Shown here piece by piece: positions 1 to 12,755 of a stretch of DNA of 64,000 nt (the first letter of the stretch is position 1; every line of letters starts with the position of its first letter). A model generated the notes under the pieces. It was given only the letters and a program-made list of their open reading frames with translations, had not been told where the DNA came from and searched no databases. The position numbers and the translations under genes are program-made. The DNA is taken from the NCBI GenBank assembly GCA_017654935.2, contig CM065713.1, positions 16,969,445 through 17,033,444 on the forward strand, written 5' to 3'. Origin of the DNA: Phymorhynchus buccinoides. Its lineage: Eukaryota; Mollusca; Gastropoda; Neogastropoda; Raphitomidae.

Positions 1-112
1 CTCCACCCATCCACCCTCCACCCATCCACCCTCCACCATCCATCCACCCACCCATCCACCCTCCACCCATCCACCCTCCACCCTCCCTCCACCCACCCAC
101 CACCAACCACGC
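1..112. repeat. CCA-rich minisatellite
   Basis: Degenerate tandem units of the type CCACCCTCCACCCAT run from the window edge to about 112. The repeat is cut by the start of the window, so its full length is unknown. No gene signal is seen between its end and the next microsatellite. Confidence 0.85.
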
Positions 113-212
113 ACACATCACAGTAATCATATGAACTAATATAAATTGAATTCACAAGAATCAGGAAATACATTGTAGAGGAAGAAACAAAACATCTAAA
201 CAAATGTATTAT

Positions 213-340
<128 letters not shown>

Positions 341-423
341 CTTGAAAACTTGAAAACTTGAAAACTTTAACTTATTTTTCAAGGATAAAGATTTTAGGCT
401 ACGCCTAGTCTTCCAATCTGTCC

Positions 424-581
424 TTGGTACATATACGAACATAGAATACAAACATGGCAAGGCATGATATTACACATACAGATTTGAACATAAAGGTAGC
501 ACCTTTGTACATATACAAACATAGAATACAAACATGGCAAGGCATAAAATTACACATTCATAATTGAACATAAAGATAGCA
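424..581 (+). repeat. Two-copy 78-bp direct repeat
   Basis: Two adjacent, slightly diverged copies at 424-500 and 504-581. Both contain ACATAGAATACAAACATGGC and end in GAACATAAAG-TAGC. Function unknown. From 582 to 1139 there is no gene: a CA/CG-rich patch lies at about 680-720 and an A-rich AAAAATC patch at about 948-1005. Confidence 0.75.
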
Positions 582-1139
582 AAGCAGGTATTATGATAAA
601 GACAGGTTGAAATACGAATTTATAGAATGACATACGCACAGGTATAATTGTTAATACTTGTGCGGGCATACATGCGTGTAACCATACACGCACACACCTG
701 CACGTGCGCGCGGCACACGCAAGAATACATGCAGATACGCACAGATATATGTTGAAGCACGTATAAAAGAACTATACATTTTAGAACAGGGCAAACTAAT
801 GCAGCCTATGGTATGAAACCGGTAGCAATTAGCAATAAAGTGCGGACAATTTAAACATTGATTTTAGCACATTGTTGGAGAATAGTGAACAGAGTGATGT
901 GAATACATGACATCGTAATTAGCAATATAGCGTATCTGGATATATATATATAAAAAATCAAAAAAATCAAAATTAAAAAAAAAAATCAAAAAAATCAACA
1001 AAAAATCATGGAGGGTCGAATGTAAGTGTCTCTCGGAGACTCGTTTTGAAGGTTGAGATAGAGGAGCATAATCTAATGTCGGACTGAAGGGAATTCCATA
1101 TGGAGGAACCCGAGAAAGTAAAACTTGACTTGAACTTGG

Positions 1140-1424
<285 letters not shown>

Positions 1425-1554
1425 CTTTTTTAATGTTGGAAAAGAATAAGCACAATATACGCTTGTTTACATCTCGCCAACAACAAGAAGAAAATATTAG
1501 AAGAAAAAACAAACAGATCAATGCACGAATGACAAAATTTATAAATACCAATTA

Positions 1555-1661
1555 TCCACACAGCCACACACATACACATCAACATATACACCAAAACTAC
1601 ACACACTCACTCATACACATACACACACGCGGGCACACGCACACACGCACGCACGCACGCA

Positions 1662-1731
<70 letters not shown>

Positions 1732-1775
1732 CACGCACACACGTACACATGAAGGCACACACACACTCAAAAAGC
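1555..1775. repeat. (CA)n microsatellite and flanking CA/CG-rich DNA
   Basis: A pure CA core at about 1660-1727 is set in imperfect ACAC, ACGC and CATACA units. The His/Thr-rich open frame over this block is repeat read-through. Confidence 0.9.
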
Positions 1776-1857
1776 ATGAAATACGTGTTACATATGGCAT
1801 AACAAATTCACTAGAAAACAGGTGGTAAACATTGGACTAGGCAACTGGTTCACCGTT

Positions 1858-3179
<1,322 letters not shown>

Positions 3180-3384
3180 ACAACACAAATACATAGCCAC
3201 ATCGTAGCATAAGCAGGCGGACAGACAGACAGACAGACATATGCATTGACACAGAGGAAAGGGGTTGGGTTGGTGTTGGGGGTGAGCTGACACAACCTTA
3301 GACTCAACTGTCCGGGATTAACAGTCACTGTAGTGTGTAAATGGCCAAATGAAGTGGAGACAGACACAGACAACACACACGAGC

Positions 3385-3506
3385 GTGCTCACACGCACAC
3401 ACACAATTAAAACACATGCACGCACGCGCGCGCGCGCACGCACGCACACACACACACACAAAACGCGCGCAATATCACGAGTAGTGGATAGACGTTAAAT
3501 GAAAGC

Positions 3507-3537
<31 letters not shown>

Positions 3538-3600
3538 GCGCGCGCACACTATACACACACACTCACACGACCGCGGACGCACGCGCGCACACACAGAGTT
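3385..3600. repeat. CA/CG alternating purine-pyrimidine tracts
   Basis: Alternating CG and CA runs at 3420-3462 and 3506-3595, including a GCGCGCGCGC core. This composition favours Z-DNA. It is not coding. Confidence 0.85.
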
Positions 3601-3633
3601 TGTCCCTGTGGCTGCATGTTGCTTCAAAACAAT

Positions 3634-3644
3634 CTCTCTCTGTG

Positions 3645-3676
<32 letters not shown>

Positions 3677-3799
3677 ACTGTCTGGGGCCAACCATACTAA
3701 TCAAATGGCGAAGTGCTTTATCACACACTACACGTAATGTACACTGGAGGTAAAAATAGGCCCACTTAAAACACACTTCCCTCTATTACACCTCTTAAC

Positions 3800-3838
<39 letters not shown>
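3634..3838. repeat. Two CT-rich microsatellites
   Basis: TCTCTG/TCTC units at 3634-3676 and pure CT at 3802-3838, separated by about 125 bp of unremarkable DNA. Confidence 0.85.
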
Positions 3839-3839
<1 letters not shown>

Positions 3840-3986
3840 CGTCCTCCAAAGCCAGACAGCATGACCCAAATTTACAAGGGCGCAGGAACTTATGGTCGAA
3901 ATATTCGCGACAAAAGAGGAAAATCAATTAATTTCCTAATAATAGTGTAGGCCTAGTAATGATAATAGGAAACTATCATTATTGGG

Positions 3987-3993
3987 TTTCAGG

Positions 3994-4085
<92 letters not shown>

Positions 4086-4142
4086 GAGGGAGAGAGAGAG
4101 AGAGAGAGAGAGAGTAAGAATGTGTGTGGGGGGGGGGGGGGA
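3987..4142. repeat. (GA)n tract plus poly-G
   Basis: GA repeat to about 4113 with a GGGGAGGG interruption near 4082, followed by a G run at about 4129-4141. From 4143 to 4535 the DNA is AT-rich with no gene signal. Confidence 0.9.
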
Positions 4143-4533
4143 GAGACAAAGATATACATAGGTTAAAAAATAAAAGAAATAAAACAAATAATTATCAATC
4201 CATCAAACAACCAATCCATCAATGAAACAATTACATTTATAAATAAATAGACAAAATGGTTCTTTTTTTTTTTAACAAAACGAAGCTCAGAATTTATTCA
4301 TCTCAATACACAACTGAAGTGGTATATTTTTACGTTTTTTGTTATCAATTGTTTAAATTAATTCTTTGAAAAGTGGCCTAAGCACAATATCAACATAATA
4401 CTAACAATATTTCATTAAGCTGTCAAAGAAGCTTCCCATGAGCCATCTTTTTAAATTCTGAATATAAAATGAAGTAGGACAAATGTGCGATGGCATAATA
4501 GTATCATAGCATAGGACAGTATCATAGTTTTCG

Positions 4534-4536
<3 letters not shown>

Positions 4537-4610
<74 letters not shown>

Positions 4611-4637
4611 TCTTCTTCTTCTTCTTCTTCTTCTTCT

Positions 4638-4672
<35 letters not shown>

Positions 4673-4676
4673 TTCC
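4537..4676. repeat. Compound (TC)n(TTC)n microsatellite
   Basis: A TC tract of about 70 bp changes into a TTC tract of about 70 bp with one CTC interruption. This long polypyrimidine block could form triplex DNA. Confidence 0.95.
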
Positions 4677-4776
4677 AGATGAGTGCACACAATCAACACT
4701 TTGATTCATTGGAACTATGCCGGTCGAGGTACCGGGTCGGACAAGAAAGGAAATAAAAACAAAACCCCAAAACTAC

Positions 4777-5064
4777 TTTTTGACCCAGCCAGTCAGGTCT
4801 CCCTGTTGATTCCCAACATGATGCCGCGTCTGGCATGAACAGATCACGTGTCAAAATCACGTGTTTCACGTGTTTTCCCTCTTATAATTGGAAATAAATC
4901 TTGTTTTGACCAAGACTGACTCCCATATAAATGGCCCCAAATTGAAACCAACACATCAGTTTAAAGAGCAGCCTCAATTTGAATAGGGGGAAATTCGTAT
5001 GTGGGTCACAGCAACCCAGAAAAAACAAAGGGACTTAATCGTGGTGCGTCACTGGGTCTTTAAA
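4777..5064. mobile_element. Possible short inverted-repeat element (relative of 39873-40004)
   Basis: The left edge carries TTTTTGACCCAGCCAGTCA and the right edge carries an inverted match, TGCGTCACTGGGTCTTTAAA. The interior segment 4842-4912, with CACGTGTCAAAATCACG and CCCTCTTATA, matches the fold-back element at 39873-40004. This suggests a family of non-autonomous elements with TTTAAAGACCC-type ends. The termini are imperfect and no target duplication was established. Confidence 0.4.
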
Positions 5065-5178
5065 GAAAAATTACTGTGAGCTGACTTCACTGGAACACGT
5101 CGATGGATGGCGCTGTTACAGACATATCGGACAGTTGGTTCCAGTCCATGATCGTCCTGGGAAAGAAGGAGCTACACC

Positions 5179-5316
<138 letters not shown>

Positions 5317-5448
5317 GATTCATTCATTTTTCAAACACTCCCCTTTTGACCCTATGATTGAACCATCGTCTGGAAAGCTCTTCGCGTCACCTTTGTAATG
5401 CACTTGACTTGCGTCACTCTGCTCTCACTGTCTGTGCGCCTCTGTCTG

Positions 5449-5453
5449 TCTGT

Positions 5454-5535
<82 letters not shown>

Positions 5536-5620
5536 GCGCGCGCGCACATATGCACATATATACATGCACACCCGTACGCAGACGTGCACACACGAACTGA
5601 ACACACGTACAAATGCACAC
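5449..5620. repeat. Compound CT/CA/CG microsatellite
   Basis: CT units to 5496, CA units to 5533, then a short CGCGCGCGC alternation and degenerate CACA/TGCACA DNA. Confidence 0.9.
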
Positions 5621-5747
5621 CATGAATGCACTTCGTCTAATATTACGAGTGGTGGAAATGAAAGACAGACACGACATAAAATTGCATACACACGAACGCA
5701 CACATTTACAGAGAGACAGAAAAACGGACAAATGTCAAACAAAGACT

Positions 5748-5862
5748 GGGAGAGAGATAGAGAGAAAGAAAGAGAGAGAGCGAGAGAAAGAGAGAGAGAC
5801 TGACACTGACAAGACTTTCAATGACATAGCCCAACAGCCCCTATCACAATGAGAGAGAGCGA
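5748..5862. repeat. Degenerate GA-rich tract
   Basis: Imperfect GAGA/GAAA units with GACT and GACA interruptions. It is an older, decayed relative of the pure GA tracts. Confidence 0.75.
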
Positions 5863-5971
5863 ATACGAATGTTTTATTGAGGGCAAAAAGAATAAGCTTT
5901 TTTTGCACCTTACACTCTCACTCACACCAAAAAAAATCACATAAAAACGAATCAAGTCAAGGAAATGAAAC

Positions 5972-6076
5972 AAAAATTCGGGACTTTACTTGTGTTGCAC
6001 TGCCTCCAGGATCGTTCCCACTATCTTTACATCTACTAATGTCCCATATGTGTCTGTTCCAGACCGGAGGACGTTA
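5972..6076 (+). repeat. Interspersed repeat family G, copy 1
   Basis: This segment contains GGGACTTTACTTGTGTTGCA, CTGCCTCCAGG and ATGTCCCATATGTGTCTG. It matches 20006-20130 in the same orientation and 31215-31320 in the opposite orientation. It is shorter than the 20-kb copy, which has an extra left part. No coding capacity; origin unknown, with a SINE or MITE possible. Confidence 0.75.
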
Positions 6077-6148
6077 AACAGATTTTCATCAAATGAAACA
6101 AAAATGAGCACATGATGATTGAAAAGAAAACACAAGGGGGAATTGAAT

Positions 6149-6306
6149 GAGCGACTTTTTACCACATGGCGGCGCTGCGGTTGAGTGGGTCCCAAAGCAT
6201 GGAGGAGAGTTGAGTCTCTCTCTTCTCCCCCTCTCTATCCCAACAAAGGCTACGACCAGGTTGGACCCACTCCACCGAGCGCCGCCACGTGGTGAAAAGA
6301 GCAGCT
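6149..6306. mobile_element. Hairpin element with ~46-bp inverted arms
   Basis: The left arm at 6149-6194, containing ACATGGCGGCGCTG and GAGTGGGTCC, is the near-perfect reverse complement of 6261-6306, with about 66 bp of CT-rich loop. Size and structure fit a small fold-back element or MITE. Confidence 0.75.
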
Positions 6307-6482
6307 ACATCGACCATTAAAAGCCAATATGGATAATATAATTATTATGAGCAATGGTGAATTTGAATTGGTGGTTTGAATTGATTTAGAAAAAAAGAAA
6401 CAATTATGAGACAAATGACAATTCTTCTACAGAATAATAGCACTTTTAAAGGGGAAAAAATAACAAGATGGGAATAAGAGAG

Positions 6483-6488
6483 GAGAGG

Positions 6489-6577
<89 letters not shown>
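6483..6577. repeat. (GA)n microsatellite downstream of LINE D copy 2
   Basis: Pure GA from about 6491 to 6576. It lies about 160 bp beyond the coding end of the antisense LINE copy that follows, on its 3' side. Confidence 0.95.
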
Positions 6578-6580
<3 letters not shown>

Positions 6581-6734
6581 CAGACAGACTGACATACCAG
6601 ATTTACAAAGAGTCTGGGCATAAATAGATGGCATTAGTAATGTATGTGTAGTAAAATACATTAACATTATCGATTAACAAGATTGTCCATTATGTACTTT
6701 GATAAGATTTGCGAAAGGAAGATACGCTAGTTTT

Positions 6735-7935
6735 ATTTTTTAGATCATCAGGGATTCCTCAAATTACCACTTAAGAATGTAAGGGATGATTTATATATAG
6801 AAGTTATATATAGTTCTGTTCTGGGGCGGGGCATTCTTAATTTGGTTTTTGCTTCGAATTGTATGGACTTACACTTAGTAATAAGACACTTTGGTGCTAA
6901 ATTATTTATGATCTTGTACATAAAGGTACCTTTGCTTAGTAGACATTTCAAATCAAATCGTAGTATGTTGAGTTCTTTATCATCATTGGTTTCAAGAGAG
7001 GACGATTTAAGGAGTATGAGTTGAAGAGAGCGTTTATATAATCTTTCAACCTGTTTGAGTGTGTTTTTACCAGCTGAATCCCAACATGTTGATGCATAGT
7101 CAATGTCAGGTTGAATATAGTCATGAAAAAATAATGCACGGGTATGTTGATCCAAAAAGGGCTAAAACAAAATATTCTATTGAGCTGAAATACTTTTTTT
7201 TTCGACAGTATGTCAGTGTGTTTTGTCCAGGATAAGTTGTCAATGTATAAGCCAAGAAATTTGTGTGAAGTAATTTCGCTTAGAGGCTTTTCATAGATAG
7301 TTGATGTTTTTAACTTATTTTTACAGTTGTTTCGCTTTTGTCTTGTTGTGATTAATATGAATTTAGAAATGTTTTTGGATGTAATGCCATATGACTTTGC
7401 TCTGTCCAGTCAACTACATTTATAATGTCACACTGCAGATCAGAACAGAACGAATCAGTATTTAAACCATTTTTATGTACTGTGGTGTCGTCTGCTAAAA
7501 GTTCGCATGATGAAGTAAGATGAAGGGGGAGATCATGTATATAAATGGCGAAGAGTCTAGGTCATAAGACAGAGCCTTGGTGGACCCCATATTTGACTGT
7601 TTGAAAAGAAGATGAAAATAGTATCTTTGGAGACGGTCTGTCGTCTGTCAGATAGAAAAGACGAAACGAGGGCGATAGAATCTTAGATTAAACCATACAA
7701 GGATAGGTTTTTTTTTTAATAGAAGGTCATGGTCGATAACATCAAAGGCATTAGCAAAATCAACGAAAATTGCACCCGTGATAAGGTCATTGTTAATATT
7801 GGAGTGCGCCACTGTTCGACCAGATTAGTGAGTACTGTTTGACAGGAATGGTTTTATCTGAAGCCACTTTGGTTACAATGGAAAACAACATGTGTAGTAA
7901 AGTATGTCTGAAGATTACGCTTTAAAGGCCCTTGA
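6735..7935 (-). mobile_element. LINE D copy 2: degenerate CR1/Jockey-like RT, antisense
   Basis: Read on the reverse strand the fragment carries QSGFR followed by a stop and NHSCQT, VDFANAFDVIDHDLL (motif A), YGVHQGSVL with an adjacent stop (motif B; the usual Pro is His), LADDTT (motif C) and, after frameshifts, a 135-residue open C-terminal segment at 6748-7155 with IQPDIDYASTCWDSAG. It is the same family as 1858-3077 but older, with several stops and frameshifts. The 5' part upstream of the palm is absent; the break lies near 7935 in AC-rich DNA rather than in a GA tract. Confidence 0.85.
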
Positions 7936-8270
7936 GCAGCTCCGATCAGCTCATAATATACAACACAAAACTATAATTTTCAGCACAATACTATAACACA
8001 CAACACAAGGTAGTGAGAGCAAAAAACTATTCACTGTAATGCAACACAACACAATAGTGTAATATACAACACGATACTATAATGCGCAACACAGCACAAC
8101 GTTGTGTTGTGCTGTGTGCTACAAAACAACACAACGCAATACTACACAACATTATAATACTCGTATACAACACAACACAACACAACACAATTCACTACAA
8201 TACATTATATCAAAATAAAATGCAATACAATACAATACACAAAGGAAAGCAATACACGCGTACTTACCTC
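7936..8270. repeat. Low-complexity AACAC/AATAC-rich DNA with a hairpin
   Basis: Irregular ACAACACAA and ATACAATAC units. A perfect 12-bp hairpin lies at 8089-8117 (ACACAGCACAAC, loop GTTGT, GTTGTGCTGTGT). Not coding. Confidence 0.7.
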
Positions 8271-9410
8271 TATAACTGTTGATGTCTGTCTTTACTGCAG
8301 CGTGGACCACCTCTTGGTGCAGAAGGCCTCCATTGCAGTCTACAACTGTTGATGTCTGTCTTTACTGCAGCGCAGACCACCTCTTGGTGCAGAAGGCCTC
8401 CATTGCAGTCTATAACTGTTGATGTCTGTCTTTACTGCAGCGTGGACCACCTCTTGGTGCAGAAGGCCTCCATTGCAGTCTATAACTGTTGATGTCTGTC
8501 TTTACTGCAGCGTAAGCCACCTCTTGGTGCAGAAGGCCTCCATTGCAGTCTATAACTGTTGATGTCTGTCTTTACTGCAGCGTGGACCACCTCTTGGTGC
8601 AGAAGGCCTCCATTGCAGTCTACAACTGTTGATGTCTGTCTTTACTGCAGCGTAAGCCACCTCTTGGTGCAGAAGGCCTCCATTGCAGTCTATAACTGTT
8701 GATGTCTGTCTTTACTGCAGCGTGGACCACCTCTTGGTGCAGAAGGCCTCCATTGCAGTCTATAACCGTGTTTGTGGTTTCTTTGATGTTGATGTCTGTC
8801 TTTACTGCAGCGTAAGCCACCTCTTGGTGCAGAAGGCCTCCATTGCAGTCTATAACTGTTGATGTTTGTCTTTACTGCAGCGTAGACCACCTCTTGGTGC
8901 AGAAGGCCTCCATTGCAGTCTACAACTGCTGATGTCTGTCTTTATTGCAGCGTGGACCACCTCTTGGTGCAGAAGGCCTCCATTGCAGTCTACAACTGTT
9001 GATGTCTGTCTTTACTGCAGCGTGGACCACCTCTTGGTGCAGAAGGCCTCCATTGCAGTCTATAACTGTTGATGTCTGTCTTTACTGCAGCGTGGACCAC
9101 CTCTTGGTGCAGAAGGCCTCCATTGCAGTCTATAACTGTTGATGTCTGTCTTTACTGCAGCGTGGACCACCTCTTGGTGCAGAAGGCCTCCATTGCAGTC
9201 TATAACTGTTGATGTCTGTCTTTACTGCAGCGTGGACCACCTCTTGGTGCAGAAGGCCTCCATTGCAGTCTACAACTGTTGATGTCTGTCTTTACTGCAG
9301 CGTGGACAACCTCTTGGTGCAGAAGGCCTCCATTGCAGTCTACAACTGTTGATGTCTGTCTTTACTGCAGCGTGGACAACCTCTTGGTGCAGAAGGCCTC
9401 CATTTCAGTC
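8271..9410. repeat. 70-bp satellite, 16 copies
   Basis: Sixteen head-to-tail 70-bp units, each with GATGTCTGTCTTTACTGCAG, CACCTCTTGGTG (a 4-bp stem hairpin) and CAGAAGGCCTCCATTGCAGT. The unit near 8771-8790 carries a 20-bp insertion. Units vary at few sites: GTGGACC, GTAAGCC, GCAGACC, and TACAAC against TATAAC. The 70-bp period is not a multiple of three, so the open frames across it are not a repeat protein. Confidence 0.97.
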
Positions 9411-10235
9411 TCATTAGAAGACGCTAAAATAGACGAAACAAATAAAATATACAAAAGTGATGAAAACAAAACAACCAACGGCCAAGTTGTAGCTGGTAAT
9501 ATTTCGGGTTTTATTCTTTCCTTTGTCAAACACAATCAAGGACTAAAAGTAACATTGGCTGTGTATGTTTTTGTGTGTGTGTTGTTTGTGTGTGTATGTG
9601 TCACAGATGTTTCTTAAACAAGCGAAGCTTTCTCACCGCAATGTTGGGTAACATTTCGAGAGTTAAAGCTACATAAGCAGAACCCGGCGTTCTCTAGCTT
9701 CTTCTTCTTCTTCTTCTTCTGCATTCCTAGGCCATATGGCCATAATGGTACGTATGTGTCCGGTTTTTTTAATTATGTAACTATAAACTTCTTAATAATC
9801 TTCGGGACCCCCCCCCCCCCCCCCCCCACCCCTTAATTAACGGAAAAATCAACCCTTGTGTCTTTAAGTCGGGGACGTCCCGATTGGCCCTTTCCCACTT
9901 GGCCCTTTGTGTAATAGAGAAAAAAACGGGAGTGCCATTTCGCCCTTTCATTTCTTTGCAAAAAACTACTCTCTTTCTCCTCCCCTCTCTTTCTCTCTTA
10001 TGTTGCAACACAGAGACACGCACACAACAAAACAACACACGCACACATAGTGTGAGGCGGCCTTTAGGAATCATGTCCATGTGTCTGTCTGTGGTGTGTG
10101 TAACATATCTGTGCAGTAATAGTCTGTCTCCTGGTCTGTGTGCAAGTGTGTCTGTCTGTCTTATGTCCCTCTGTCTGTCACGAACGTGTATAATAATGTC
10201 TTTAAAAAACATCCCCTACTCTACGTGTCAGACCG
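9411..10235. other. Unannotated stretch with TTC and poly-C tracts
   Basis: No gene is supported. It holds a GT-rich patch near 9570-9600, (TTC)n at about 9701-9721 and a C run at about 9808-9827. At 9880-9950 GGCCCTTT-type motifs recur at irregular spacing (GATTGGCCCTTTC, ACTTGGCCCTTTG, TTTCGCCCTTTC). Confidence 0.6.
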
Positions 10236-10239
10236 TTTA

Positions 10240-10897
10240 AAATTGCGGTACATCTCAATTGCGCCTATTTTAATCAGCCCTATTCTCAATTGCGGCTGTG
10301 TCAGTTGCTCTCATTGTAGTCATCAATTGCGCCCATTGAACCATTTGAATGTATGTTTTCTTATTTTCTTTTTGGACTCACCAGTGTCTGCCATTGTGTT
10401 TGTTGTTATCTCACCAGTGTCTGCCATTGTGTTTGTTGTTATCTCACCAGTGTCTGCCATTGTGTTTGTTGTTATCTCACCAGTGTCTGCCATTGTGTTT
10501 GTTGTTATCTCACCAGTTCTGTTGTGTTTGTTGTTATCTCACCAGTGTCTGTCATTGTGTTTGTTGTTATCTCACCAGTGTCTGCCATTGTGTTTGTTGT
10601 TATCTCGCCATTGTGTTTGTTGTTAAAAGCCCCCCCTGGGGCCAAAGCTCAAATAAAACTGTTCCAAAACTGGTGCTTGCGAAAACCAGGTATAATGGAA
10701 GGTTTACATACTTTTTTTCAGAAGATAGAGCTAACGTTCTTTATAAGGATACAGAAAGCAAATTTGAATAGCTTTTCTAGTTTTGATTTTCTAGTCATCT
10801 GAAGTTTGACCAATTGCGGAAACCAATAAACCAGGCGCAATATTGAGGTGCAATCCCGGATAGGCGCAGTTGCGTGATTTTCAAATATGCGCAATTA
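10240..10897. mobile_element. Possible DNA transposon with subterminal AATTGCGC motifs
   Basis: The left side has AATTGCGG at 10240 and CAATTGCG(C/G) at about 10256, 10287 and 10323. The right side has GGCGCAATATTGAGGTG at 10834, GGCGCAGTTGCG and TATGCGCAATT at 10886-10896, mostly inverted relative to the left. Clusters of short motifs in opposite orientation at two ends resemble subterminal transposase sites. The exact ends are not defined. Confidence 0.35.
10376..10626. repeat. 33-bp minisatellite, about 8 copies
   Basis: The unit holds CTCACCAGTGTCTGCCATTG and TGTTTGTTGTTAT. One copy near 10517 lacks the TGCCA part and the last copy is truncated. The 33-bp period keeps all three forward frames open, producing spurious repeat peptides. 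Confidence 0.95.
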
Positions 10898-11291
10898 AAT
10901 GTAACCTGGAATTAATACTACAATCAAGCAATCAAGGCGGGGGGAGGGGGGGGCACAACCAGGCTGGGGAGAGGTGTCTTCGGTCCCCAGACGCTGACTA
11001 ATTTAAATGTAAAAAAAAAGGCATTGGAGATTGCATTCTTCTGGGAGAATAACATGCGAGTTCATAAAACTTAGCAAAACTTTGGCATGGAATTATGTAT
11101 ACATATATAAGGTAGGTCACTCTTTGCTTTTAGAGGCCAAGAAAGCTCTAGCAATTGGAATGCATGTTTGCTTACAGACAGACAGACAGAGAAGCATACG
11201 GGGGGCCCTTGTTCAGACGCGAAAGTACCTTGGTTCTTATAGGAGTTGTTGGCGAACATAATTGGTATATCAGGTTTGTGGATTCTTGTAT
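10627..11291. other. Unannotated stretch
   Basis: No gene is supported. It contains a G-rich patch at about 10936-10952, a poly-A run near 11013 and a short (CAGA)n at about 11176-11190. Confidence 0.5.
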
Positions 11292-11600
11292 GTGCATTTG
11301 TGGTTTCCCCATTTGGTATTGTTATTATTATGAAATGTTTGATACAATATTGTACATTGTCATTATTGTATTTTCATAGTGCATTTGTGGTTTCCCCACT
11401 TGGTATTGTTATTATTATGAAATTCCATTGTCCACAGTGCATTGGTTTCCCCACTTGTTATTATTATGAAATGTTTGATACAATATTGTACATTGTCATT
11501 ATTGTATTTTCATAGTGCATTTGTGGTTTCCCCACTTGGTATTGTTATTATTATTATGAAATGTTTGATACAATATTGTACATTGTCACAACATTGCTTT
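11292..11600. repeat. ~80-88-bp tandem repeat, 4 copies
   Basis: Copies start at 11292, 11379, 11437 and 11515, each opening with GTGCATTTGTGGTTTCCCCA or a shortened form and continuing into TATTGTTATTATTATGAAATG and GATACAATATTGTACATTG. Copy 2 is truncated and copy 3 has internal deletions. Confidence 0.9.
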
Positions 11601-11783
11601 TTTTGTATTGTATTATTTGTTTTGCTGATGTAACGCATCATTGTATTTGAATGTAATAAATATCTATCGTGCCTGTATATTTTAATATATCCCTTTTGCA
11701 TTTACGTTTATTTTTTAAACCCACAGCCGGCATATATAAAGCGTTCACGCGAGGCGCGCGCCATCATTAATTATTATATACTT

Positions 11784-11826
11784 GTAGCGGTGCCATAGCC
11801 AATGAGGTTTAACCGAGGCGTGGTTT
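11784..11826 (+). repeat. Family G left-end fragment
   Basis: Matches the left part of the 19940-20130 repeat: CCATAGCCAATGAGGTTTAA and CCGAGGCGTGGTT. The TAGCCAATGAGG segment fits the Pol III A-box pattern TRGYNNANNNGG, but no convincing B box follows. Confidence 0.6.
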
Positions 11827-11918
11827 TTTAAATATTAATAAATTTGCAGGTGTGTAATTGAATTATTTGTGTTCCCACAATTGTAACTTTTTTTGCATTC
11901 GTCAGATTAGTTTCGATA

Positions 11919-12197
11919 CAATAGCTCAACAAACAATACCACCCAAATTTGAAAATCATAAAAGCGTGGCTGCACAAACAAGTGTGAAAAGTGGGTGTAT
12001 CCGCTGTTGTTGGCAAGGAAAATGTTTTACACGATGTCTCATGAACCCCCTCAATGTGCCCATAAAGCCCAGAGGAACTGCTGCTTACACAGTTACAGTT
12101 ATTGCTGATTGGGTGGGTACACCCAATTTTGACACAGTTTGAGCAGCCGTGTTTTGAGGTTAAACTTAAAGGGTTGCATTATTTGTTGGGCTATTGC
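11919..12197. repeat. Diverged inverted repeat, ~85-bp arms
   Basis: The left arm at 11919-12003 (CAATAGCTCAACAAACAAT, CGTGGCTGCACAAAC, GTGGGTGTA) pairs imperfectly with the reverse complement of 12111-12197. It sits directly beside the larger fold-back at 12236-12755 and may be its older neighbour or outer part. Confidence 0.5.
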
Positions 12198-12235
12198 TTC
12201 AGTACTAAAGACAAGAATGCAATGAAATATTAGGG

Positions 12236-12755
12236 TCTGGTGTATACATAATTGAATTAATTGTATGTAAAATATCAAAGGATTTGGTGGCGCTGCCATT
12301 TTTGTTCTGCTCTCTTAAGACAAAGTGATACTTAACTTTTGTTGATCTCTGTACGCGTATGATAATTAGGCACGAAAATGAGCACAGATATAGTGACTAA
12401 ATGTGTTGATATGCACATGCACCTATATTTTCTTCTGCAGGGACCATTTTGTAAAATCTTTTTGAAATGCATTGACGTTCGAAAGTCCATGAAGTTACAA
12501 AACGGTCCCTATATCTTATTGCTCAGTATACAATCTTGGGATGTTTACAGAAGCAAACGTAAGTGCATGTGCAAAGCAACAAATCTGGTCACAATCTGTG
12601 CTCATTTCCATGCCTAATTATGTTACTCATACAGTGATAACCAAAAGTTAAGTAGCACTTTTCTGAAGAGCGCAGAACAAAAATGGCACTGTCAAATCCT
12701 TTCATATTTTACATATCATTAATTCAATTATGTCACTTATGTGTATGTCACGGGA
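12236..12755. mobile_element. Large fold-back element with ~200-bp inverted arms
   Basis: The left arm from 12236 (ATAATTGAATTAATTG, AAGGATTTGGTGGCGCTGCC, TAATTAGGCACGAAAATGAG, ATGCACATGCAC) matches the reverse complement of DNA ending at about 12751. The innermost pair is AGGGACCATTTTGTAA at 12439-12454 with TTACAAAACGGTCCCT at 12495-12510, leaving a 40-bp centre. No transposase is encoded. The structure fits a fold-back or MITE-type non-autonomous element. Confidence 0.8.

Noticed and set aside
8271..9410. CRISPR-like array of regular repeats
   Set aside because: Units are contiguous 70-bp copies with no unique spacers, in a eukaryotic context with LINEs and microsatellites.
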